44,331 nt of DNA from Companilactobacillus halodurans (lineage in GTDB: Bacteria > Bacillota > Bacilli > Lactobacillales > Lactobacillaceae). Of this stretch, positions 38,621 to 44,331 are shown in pieces (the first letter of the stretch is position 1; each line of letters opens with the position of its first letter). The translations under genes were made by a program, and so were the position numbers. The stretch spans positions 1 through 44,331 of the forward strand of contig NZ_VDFP01000021.1 of the NCBI RefSeq assembly GCF_009600985.1. Reading direction: 5' to 3'. The notes beneath the pieces are model-generated. The model was not told the DNA's origin, did no database searches, and saw only the letters and a program-made list of their open reading frames with translations.

Positions 38621-41155
38621 ATGACAATCAGACATAGGAATTATATTCCGGAAAATATTGAAGTCATCGGTGCCAAAGCTAATAACCTCAAAAATATCGA
38701 TGTGAAGATACCATTGAATTCATTTGTAGCTATCACTGGTGTTTCAGGTTCGGGGAAGTCATCTTTAGCAATGGATACGATTTACGCTGAAGGAGCTAGA
38801 AAGTATCTCAATGCTTTATCGACCTATACTCGCAGAAGAATCACGCAAATGGGTCGTTCCGATGTAAAGAACATCAAAAATCTGCCATCAACGATTGCAT
38901 TGAGACAACGTCCAGTTGTTCCGGGCGTTCGTTCAACCGTTGGAACTATGACGGAAAGTCTAAATATATTGAGACTAATGTTTTCAAGATTGGCTTCAGT
39001 CGTTTGTCCCAATGGTCATCGATTAAAACCAACGTTAAAAATATCTGAAGTGATGGATCTGCCATCTTCAGATGAAAAAATGGGCATGATGACTTGTCCT
39101 GTCTGCCAAGTAAAATTTATGGCTTTCAGTGCAGAAGATTTTGCCTTCAATTCTGATGGAGCTTGCCCAAGATGTGAGGGAACAGGTTTCTTAAAAGAAA
39201 TTGAAATCGATAAGATTATCCCTGACAAAAGTTTAACGATTGATGAAGGTGCGGTTCGTTCATGGGGATTGCCTGGTCGGACCTTGCAAAAGGATATCAT
39301 CAAAGAGCTTGGCGTTAGGACAAATGTTCCATTTAAAGATTTAACCGATAAAGAAAAAGATATTGTCATAAATGGCAAAGAACAAAAAAAGGAAGTTTTG
39401 GTCCCAACTAAGACGGGACGTTCCTTTAGATTGAATGCCCTTTATGAAAATGCTATTACTGCCGTAAAAAATAGTTTGAAGAGTACTAAGAATGAAACTA
39501 CCTTGAAACGTTTGGAAAGATTCTATTCAGAAAAAATTTGTCCTGATTGTCTCGGCAGTCGCTTCAATCCAAAATTGTTCACTAATGAATTAGTCGGCAA
39601 GAACATCGCCCAAGTCAGTCAATTTACTATTTCACAACTTCAAGACTTCTGCGATGAGATTATGTCATGGTTGCCAGAAGATATGCAAAAATTAGGAAAA
39701 AATTTGACCCATGAATTATTGGATCTCTTGTCACCCATAGTTGATTTAGGCTTAAATTATTTATCCATTTCACGAGCCGGTAATACCTTATCAACTGGTG
39801 AATTGCAACGGATTCAATTGGCTCGAACGATTCGCAATCAAATGACTGGCGTTTTGTACGTTCTAGACGAACCCAGTGTCGGATTGCATCCAGCAAATGT
39901 GGATGGCTTGATTAAAATTTTGCGTGAATTAGTTAAACTAGGCAATTCATTGATTGTGGTTGACCATGATACTAGCATCATTGCGGCAGCTGATTATGTG
40001 ATTGAAATCGGACCCGATTCTGGTAATGACGGTGGACGTGTTATAACACAAGGAACGGTTGAACAAATTAAAGAAAATCAGAATTCTGTGATTGAACCTT
40101 ATTTGACTGGGACAGCGCAAATAATCAAGCATCAGCAACAAAAACCTTTTGAACATGGGGCAATTACGATTGAAGTTGGCGACCGATACAATATCCATGA
40201 TATGACGGCTAAATTCAGCAAGGAATCGCTCAATGTGGTTTCAGGGATGTCTGGTTCTGGAAAAACTACTTTGATTTTTGACAGTCTCTTGCCAGCTTTG
40301 AATGACCAAATTGAGGGTGAAAATTTACCTGATTTCGTTAAATCAATTGATGCGGCGGGAATTAAAAATATCGTTAAGGTGGATTCAGTTCCAATTGGTA
40401 AAAATGTTCGTTCAACGGTTGGGACTTATACGAAGATTTTGGATCGTTTGCGCAAGATTTTTTCTGAGACCCCAGCGGCTAAAGCCAAAAAATTTACGCC
40501 AACTTACTTCTCATACAACAATAAGCAGGGTGCATGCCCAAATTGCGGAGGAACAGGTGTAATTACCTTGGATATCCAATACTTGCCTGATATGGTACAA
40601 ATTTGCCCTGTCTGCCATGGTAATCGTTATAAGAAAGAAATTCTTGATATCACTTGGCATGGCAAAAATATCGCTGAAATATTGGATATGTCAGTCAAAG
40701 AAGCAGTTGAATTTTTCCACGACGTGCCACGAATTAAAAGCATTCTTGACGTCTTGGTCAGCATCGGTTTGAGTTATCTCAAATTAGGTGAGAGTACGCC
40801 GACCTTATCTGGTGGTGAAGCTCAGCGGTTGAAGTTAGTAACTTATATGAAACGCAGTCAAAAAAATCAACTCTTCGTTTTCGATGAACCAAGCGTCGGT
40901 TTGCATCCAAGGGATGTTTCAGTGTTAATGGATGTCTTCAATAAATTGTTGAAAAATCATGCTACGATCATCGTTATTGAACACGATTTAGATATTATTG
41001 CCAATGCCGACTATATCAACGATTTGGGTCCCGAAGGCGGGGTCAATGGTGGTAAAATTGTAGCAACGGGTAATCCGAAAACGGTTGCAGAAAATCCAGA
41101 CAGTTTGACTGGAAAATATCTCAAAGACCATTTGGAATTATTTGATGAAAACTAA
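38621..41155 (+). CDS. UvrA paralogue (UvrA2-like ABC ATPase)
   Basis: The 844-residue protein has the duplicated ABC ATPase and zinc-module layout of UvrA but is about 100 residues shorter than the repair protein. Walker A sites are GVSGSGKSS (40-48) and GMSGSGKTT. Cys pairs occur in CPVC, CPRCEGTGF, CPDCLGSRF, CPNCGGTG and CPVCHGNRY. Signatures include LSTGELQR and LSGGEAQR. Short UvrA paralogues of this kind often protect against DNA-binding drugs instead of doing excision repair. Which job this one does is inference. GAGAGGGG precedes the ATG. The oxidoreductase gene follows after 14 bases. Confidence 0.88.
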   Translation: MTIRHRNYIPENIEVIGAKANNLKNIDVKIPLNSFVAITGVSGSGKSSLAMDTIYAEGARKYLNALSTYTRRRITQMGRSDVKNIKNLPSTIALRQRPVVPGVRSTVGTMTESLNILRLMFSRLASVVCPNGHRLKPTLKISEVMDLPSSDEKMGMMTCPVCQVKFMAFSAEDFAFNSDGACPRCEGTGFLKEIEIDKIIPDKSLTIDEGAVRSWGLPGRTLQKDIIKELGVRTNVPFKDLTDKEKDIVINGKEQKKEVLVPTKTGRSFRLNALYENAITAVKNSLKSTKNETTLKRLERFYSEKICPDCLGSRFNPKLFTNELVGKNIAQVSQFTISQLQDFCDEIMSWLPEDMQKLGKNLTHELLDLLSPIVDLGLNYLSISRAGNTLSTGELQRIQLARTIRNQMTGVLYVLDEPSVGLHPANVDGLIKILRELVKLGNSLIVVDHDTSIIAAADYVIEIGPDSGNDGGRVITQGTVEQIKENQNSVIEPYLTGTAQIIKHQQQKPFEHGAITIEVGDRYNIHDMTAKFSKESLNVVSGMSGSGKTTLIFDSLLPALNDQIEGENLPDFVKSIDAAGIKNIVKVDSVPIGKNVRSTVGTYTKILDRLRKIFSETPAAKAKKFTPTYFSYNNKQGACPNCGGTGVITLDIQYLPDMVQICPVCHGNRYKKEILDITWHGKNIAEILDMSVKEAVEFFHDVPRIKSILDVLVSIGLSYLKLGESTPTLSGGEAQRLKLVTYMKRSQKNQLFVFDEPSVGLHPRDVSVLMDVFNKLLKNHATIIVIEHDLDIIANADYINDLGPEGGVNGGKIVATGNPKTVAENPDSLTGKYLKDHLELFDEN

Positions 41156-41169
41156 TTGGAGTTGATAAT

Positions 41170-42078
41170 GTGGAAAAAATTGGCGTGATGGGACTTGGAA
41201 ATATTGCTCAAAAAGCTTATTTACCAGTAATGGCGACCTTACAAAATGAGTATGAATGGCATTTAACGACTAGAAATGAAGCTAAAGGTAAGAAATTGGA
41301 GCGGATGTACGGCTTCAAACATTTTCACCAGACTTTAGAAGAATTGATAGCAGAAAAACCGTTGGCAGTCTTCGTTCATACGCCAACGCAGACGCATTTT
41401 AAAATCATTAAGCAATTATTGGAAAATGGTATCAATGTTTATGTTGATAAACCGGTGTCTGAAGACTTATCGCAGGTAGAATCTTTATACGATTTAGCAG
41501 CGAAAAATAATTTGCTTTTGACATGTGGCTTCAATCGTAGATTCGCACCATTTAATCAAGAATTAAAGCAAATTGAAGATAAGCGGACAATCGTATCTGA
41601 AAAGATTCGTGAAAAAGCAATTCAGCCAACAGCCTTTGCAATCTTTGATTTGATGATTCATTCAGTTGATACAGCAGTTTATTTGATGGATGAAAAAATT
41701 GCACACGTTGATAACTTTTTGGTAACTGATGATGGAAATTTGCAACAGGGCTATATCACTTTACGAGGTCAAAAATCTCAAGCTCAAATCATTACCAACA
41801 TGATAGGTGGCAGCAATTTGGAGTTATCGACTGTCCAAGGAATTAGGACCAGAGAGGAAGTAACCAATCTTAATTTGTTGGATACTTTTCAAACTGGCTC
41901 TAAAACTCAAACTGCTCGTCCTGATTGGGAAAATACTTTGGTTACTAGAGGATTTGATCCAATTATCAGAGCATTTCTCAAAGCCGTCTCTGAAAAGGGA
42001 GACAATCCCGTTTCACCAGATTCTTCAATCCTGAGTCACAAATTATGTTATGACTTGGTCAAAACAATTCAAAATTAA
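41170..42078 (+). CDS. Gfo/Idh/MocA-family oxidoreductase
   Basis: This NAD(P)-dependent sugar or related dehydrogenase has 302 residues, a Rossmann start GVMGLGNIAQKAYLPV, a HTPTQTH loop and the family signature VDKPVSED (the Lys of EKP/DKP). The start is a GTG preceded by TTGGAG. It is downstream of the uvrA-like gene in the same transcript unit. The substrate cannot be told from sequence, and its link to the UvrA paralogue is not obvious. Confidence 0.88.
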   Translation: MEKIGVMGLGNIAQKAYLPVMATLQNEYEWHLTTRNEAKGKKLERMYGFKHFHQTLEELIAEKPLAVFVHTPTQTHFKIIKQLLENGINVYVDKPVSEDLSQVESLYDLAAKNNLLLTCGFNRRFAPFNQELKQIEDKRTIVSEKIREKAIQPTAFAIFDLMIHSVDTAVYLMDEKIAHVDNFLVTDDGNLQQGYITLRGQKSQAQIITNMIGGSNLELSTVQGIRTREEVTNLNLLDTFQTGSKTQTARPDWENTLVTRGFDPIIRAFLKAVSEKGDNPVSPDSSILSHKLCYDLVKTIQN

Positions 42079-42131
42079 TTAATTAGTACCTTTTACTATA
42101 TGTGGTGGCAAACGCTTGTCTTTATACAAGA

Positions 42132-42147
42132 TGTTCCATGTGAAACA
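42132..42147. promoter_or_regulatory. parS-like site (one mismatch)
   Basis: TGTTCCATGTGAAACA matches the ParB consensus TGTTNCACGTGAAACA except for one base. It is 16 kb from oriC on the opposite arm from the perfect site. Confidence 0.5.
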
Positions 42148-42265
42148 AGTTTGTTGAAGCCTTGTCAGAGTAAGAGTTGCCAATTCAACTTATTGAAAAC
42201 GGATACTAAAAGCAATTATTTCAATTAATAAAATTGACTTATGAAGGCAAAACATGCGATACTAT

Positions 42266-42373
42266 CAAACGGTGCCAAACCGAGGTAAGGGTACGTGGTT
42301 GGCGCGCAAGCGTTTGGAAAATCACCGCACCTTACCACAGAAGAGTCCTGCAGACATGTAGGGCTCTTTTTTT
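42266..42373 (+). ncRNA. Candidate pseudoknotted small RNA of unknown family
   Basis: No reading frame fits here, yet the sequence is highly structured. A stem CAAACG (42266-42271)/CGTTTG (42311-42316) continues with GTGCCA-ACC (42272-42281)/GGTTGGCGC (42297-42305). Its loop GGTAAGG (42284-42290) is complementary to CCTTACC (42330-42336), giving an H-type pseudoknot. An intrinsic terminator (42341-42373, seven T) follows. Upstream are TTGACT (42234-42239) and an extended -10 TGC-GATACT (42255-42263). That would start transcription close to 42270, so the outer stem might be cut short. An alternative nested hairpin with a GCAA tetraloop excludes the pseudoknot. It lacks the hallmarks of SRP RNA, tmRNA and RNase P RNA. 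Confidence 0.6.
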
Positions 42374-42396
42374 ATTATTCATATTTAAATATAAGA

Positions 42397-42436
42397 AAAG
42401 CTCTTAGTTTGAATTTATGTTCAAACTAAGAGCTTT
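42397..42436 (-). terminator. Terminator of lacA-lacB
   Basis: A perfect stem AAAGCTCTTAGTTTGAA with TTCAAACTAAGAGCTTT lies 28 bases past the lacB stop. T/A runs on both sides may allow it to work in both directions, also backing up the RNA terminator. Confidence 0.88.
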
Positions 42437-42463
42437 ATTTTTATAAAAAGTATTTAATTTTTA

Positions 42464-43057
42464 TTAATCGTGATAAACTCCTTGAGCCCACTTCTTATTT
42501 TCACTATCAAAGAAGTCAGGGTTATCAGTTTGATCTGGATTAGGAGTGGCGATTTGATCGATTCTCTTAATGAGATCTTTGTTAGTATCGCTTGGTTGAT
42601 ACTTAGCATTTAAGTAATAATCAACGATATCGAAGACGAAGTCACGTCCAAGAACAATTCCAGCAAAGGCCAAAACATTGGCATTTAATTGTTCCTTAGC
42701 ATAAACAGCTTGGGCAATATTGCCAACGATAGCACAGCGGATACCGTCATTTTTATCAGCGGCTGTTCCAATACCAATCCCAGTACCGCATAGCACAATA
42801 GCGCAATCAGCTCTGCCATCATTAACTGCATCAGCGGCACGTTTGCCGTACATTGGATAGTGAGTTCTTGTGTGATCATAAGTACCGACATCTAAGACCC
42901 GATAGCCTTCAGACTTCAAATGGTCGGAAATCAACATTTTCAAATCAGTGACAATGTGGTCATTGGCTAAAGCAACAATTGTATGCTTGTCGATTTTTGG
43001 ATCGACATATTCAGGTTGAGCTCTATCTTCATCATATTCATATTTATCAGTTGCCAT
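42464..43057 (-). CDS. lacB: Galactose-6-phosphate isomerase subunit LacB
   Basis: This is the RpiB-fold subunit that, with LacA, interconverts galactose-6-phosphate and tagatose-6-phosphate. LacB strings visible are [21 protein letters not shown], the catalytic [16 protein letters not shown] and a C-terminus [17 protein letters not shown]. The 197 residues include an acidic N-terminal extension of about 26 residues not present in classical LacB, with no internal Met. It starts 2 bases after the lacA stop with GAGGAG inside lacA. No tagatose-6-phosphate kinase, aldolase or PTS gene accompanies it. Confidence 0.9.
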   Translation of the reverse strand: MATDKYEYDEDRAQPEYVDPKIDKHTIVALANDHIVTDLKMLISDHLKSEGYRVLDVGTYDHTRTHYPMYGKRAADAVNDGRADCAIVLCGTGIGIGTAADKNDGIRCAIVGNIAQAVYAKEQLNANVLAFAGIVLGRDFVFDIVDYYLNAKYQPSDTNKDLIKRIDQIATPNPDQTDNPDFFDSENKKWAQGVYHD

Positions 43058-43059
43058 AA

Positions 43060-43488
43060 TTAAATCATCTCCTCAAGCATGTTTAGACGAACTTGGTGTC
43101 TACCTGCAGCATATTCAGTCTTTAAGTAACGATTAATAATTGACATGGCCAATTCAGGTCCGACAATACCGGAACCTAAAGCAATAGCTTTAGCACCATT
43201 GTGTAAGGCTGTCATATGTCCGGTACGCTCCTCTTCAACGTTAGCTGTAACCATACCCTTAACTTTGTTAGAAGCCATGGTACTGCCGACACCGTATTTA
43301 TCAAACATAATTGCTTTTTTGATACCGCTTTCTAGAACCTTATGAGTAACTGCCAATGAAGATTCAATAAAGTTCTTGGCTGGGGTAGTTGAGAGATCAA
43401 CAATCTCATAACCTTGCTCAGTCAAATTCTTTTTAACAAATTCTTTGAGTTCAAAACCATCTTTATCTGATCCTAAAACAACTTGCAT
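43060..43488 (-). CDS. lacA: Galactose-6-phosphate isomerase subunit LacA
   Basis: At 142 residues this is a standard-length LacA ([63 protein letters not shown]). The Cys-Gly-Thr-Gly active site of RpiB is replaced, as in other LacA chains, so LacB supplies the catalytic cysteine. GAGGAAG precedes the ATG. It is the first gene of a two-gene operon and is divergent from an Rrf2-type regulator, which is therefore the obvious candidate to control it. Confidence 0.92.
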   Translation of the reverse strand: MQVVLGSDKDGFELKEFVKKNLTEQGYEIVDLSTTPAKNFIESSLAVTHKVLESGIKKAIMFDKYGVGSTMASNKVKGMVTANVEEERTGHMTALHNGAKAIALGSGIVGPELAMSIINRYLKTEYAAGRHQVRLNMLEEMI

Positions 43489-43579
43489 ATTACTTCCTCT
43501 TTTCTATTTGATGTTATTCTCAGATTAGTTGGAAGACTCCTCTTCATCTCCTTATGAATGCTTTCTAATCAAGATAGTG

Positions 43580-43597
43580 CATGCTAAAATTAGCATG
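43580..43597. promoter_or_regulatory. Palindrome in the lacA / Rrf2 divergent region
   Basis: The 8-base arms CATGCTAA and TTAGCATG are separated by AA. It lies about 90 bases before the lacA ATG and about 80 bases before the regulator start, so it could be an operator for either gene. Confidence 0.4.
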
Positions 43598-43619
43598 ATA
43601 AAAATGTTAGAATCATTTA

Positions 43620-43636
43620 GGGATACCAGGTGTCCC
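43620..43636. promoter_or_regulatory. Operator-like palindrome before the Rrf2 regulator
   Basis: GGGATACCAGGTGTCCC is a 17-base inverted repeat with one mismatched pair around a central A. It lies 37 bases before the likely start codon of the Rrf2 gene, where an autoregulatory site would be expected. Binding by that protein is inference. Confidence 0.5.
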
Positions 43637-43673
43637 TAATATCGATAGTAGTTTCGTTAAGAAAGTGTGTCAA

Positions 43674-44147
43674 GTGAAAATCTCATCAGGTTGGGAGCAA
43701 TCAATTTATGTTTTATTAATCTTATCGCGCTTGCCAAAGGGCAAACATATAAATTCTTTAGCCTTAAGTCAACGATTGCACGTTTCTCATTCCTATCTAA
43801 AAAAGACTATCAAGGCTTTGGTAAGAGAAGGCCTAGTCAAATCCGCTACTGGAAAATCAGGTGGCTTTTCTTTAGCTGTGCCTTTAGCGGAAATTGATTT
43901 TTATAAAATATTTAAAGCTATCGAAGGTCCTGAAAAAGTTTTTGCCAGCCAACATTTACTCGTTAAATTTTTAAATAAAGATAAAGCTAAACTCGAGCCT
44001 TGTGCTGTCAGTACGGCGATGAACAATCTCGAAGATACTTTGATTACGACAATGAATAGCATGACTTTGAATACGATGATGGAACAAATTCAAGAAAATT
44101 ATGATGTTGAGGATTTAGAGCGTTGGATTCAGACGGTTGCTAAATAA
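43674..44147 (+). CDS. Rrf2-family transcriptional regulator
   Basis: The winged-helix regulator has about 157 residues. The N-terminal domain reads WEQSIYVLLILSRLP, LSQRLHVSHSYLKKTIKALVREGLVKSATGKSGGFSLA, the Rrf2 helix-turn-helix and wing. I prefer the GTG at 43674 (AAGAAAG about 9 bases before) over the GTG at 43665, which is too close to that site. Only one Cys remains near residue 110 (LEPCAV), so the three-Cys iron-sulfur ligand set of IscR/NsrR is absent and the sensed signal is unknown. It is divergent from lacAB and ends at a strong terminator. Confidence 0.9.
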   Translation: MKISSGWEQSIYVLLILSRLPKGKHINSLALSQRLHVSHSYLKKTIKALVREGLVKSATGKSGGFSLAVPLAEIDFYKIFKAIEGPEKVFASQHLLVKFLNKDKAKLEPCAVSTAMNNLEDTLITTMNSMTLNTMMEQIQENYDVEDLERWIQTVAK

Positions 44148-44158
44148 CAATTTCAAAA

Positions 44159-44207
44159 AAAATCTCACTTAGAATTGTAAGTAAATTACATTCTAAGTGA
44201 GATTTTT
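44159..44207 (+). terminator. Terminator of the Rrf2 gene
   Basis: A perfect 15-base-pair stem (AATCTCACTTAGAAT with its complement) is followed by TTTTT just after the stop codon. Confidence 0.9.
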
Positions 44208-44220
44208 GGTTCTAAACTTT

Positions 44221-44254
44221 CTGGTGTTGATGAATAAATCAACGCCAGTTTTTT
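44221..44254 (+). terminator. Second terminator-like hairpin
   Basis: CTGGTGTTGAT pairs with ATCAACGCCAG and is followed by six T. It forms a tandem backup to the preceding terminator. Confidence 0.7.
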
Positions 44255-44268
44255 ATTCTCTTTTAGAT

Positions 44269-44290
44269 AAAAAAAGAACATCACTGTTCT
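44269..44290 (-). terminator. Terminator for a leftward gene at the right edge
   Basis: On the minus strand AGAACA pairs with TGTTCT over a 4-base loop and is followed by seven T. It implies a minus-strand gene ending just to the right. Confidence 0.6.
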
Positions 44291-44294
44291 CGTG

Positions 44295-44331
44295 TTAAGA
44301 TTTAAGCAACCAAACCAAATCAAACAGGAGT
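44295..44331 (-). CDS. Possible 3' end of a gene continuing past the right edge
   Basis: One minus-strand frame is open from the window edge to a TAA at 44295-44297 and would encode the C-terminal residues LLFDLVWLLKS, directly before a terminator on the same strand. Only 11 codons are visible, so no function can be given and the frame itself is uncertain. Confidence 0.3.
   Translation of the reverse strand, partial: LLFDLVWLLKS

Noticed and set aside
42240..42373. Structured region as SRP RNA, tmRNA, RNase P RNA or 6S RNA
   Set aside because: The SRP GGAAG/GCAGC core, the tmRNA tRNA-like ends and the RNase P GAGGAAAGTCC signature are all absent, and I see no clear 6S layout.
42266..42373. 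Type III toxin-antitoxin RNA (pseudoknotted antitoxin)
   Set aside because: There are no tandem repeats of the pseudoknot and no toxin-sized gene follows on the same strand.
1..44331. CRISPR arrays, tRNA genes, insertion sequences or prophage
   Set aside because: No regularly spaced direct repeats, no tRNA cloverleaf sequence and no transposase or integrase motifs were seen.

Overview
The window looks like a chromosome-origin region of a low-GC lactic acid bacterium of the Lactobacillaceae. The gene order yaaA-recF-gyrB-gyrA, rpsF-ssb-rpsR, gdpP-rplI-dnaB-purA on one side of dnaA-dnaN and rpmH-rnpA-yidC-mnmE-mnmG on the other is typical of that family. Base composition and protein style would fit the Companilactobacillus/farciminis group, but I cannot confirm genus from sequence alone. 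The window is written with dnaA on the minus strand, so nearly all genes left of about 26.4 kb read leftward and most genes to the right read rightward, as expected for two replication arms leaving one origin.

Left arm (1-23.3 kb). The left edge holds three tandem strong promoters and a boxA-type leader that point out of the window, apparently into an rRNA operon. Next come an ABC-F ATPase, a LytR-CpsA-Psr ligase, an amino acid permease on the opposite strand, and a two-gene envelope operon. That operon encodes a membrane-anchored surface protein, frame-split at a T7 run, and a class A penicillin-binding protein. After a small divergent hypothetical gene come purA, dnaB, rplI and gdpP, then the rpsF-ssb-rpsR operon with a perfect parS site inside it, then the gyrase genes, recF and yaaA.

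Origin (23.3-26.5 kb). dnaN and dnaA are followed by a bipartite oriC. The dnaA-dnaN gap has DnaA boxes, a GC-rich step, a run of DnaA-trios and an AT-rich stretch. The dnaA-rpmH gap has at least eight DnaA boxes or close variants.

Right arm (26.5-44.3 kb). rpmH, rnpA, yidC, mnmE and mnmG occur without the jag, rsmG and parAB genes often found there. Then follows an operon of a PotABCD-type ABC transporter and adenine deaminase, preceded by two PurBox-like sites. Next are an MccF-type peptidase, a UvrA paralogue with a Gfo/Idh/MocA oxidoreductase, a candidate pseudoknotted small RNA with its own promoter and terminator, a complete two-gene lacBA operon, and an Rrf2-family regulator.

The most interesting unexplained items are: the candidate structured RNA at 42266-42373; a bipartite motif repeated three times with identical 29-base internal offset before the transporter/ade operon, the mccF-like gene and the uvrA-like gene; the PurBox-controlled transporter whose binding protein lacks the usual polyamine motif; and the slippery-site frame split in the surface protein gene.
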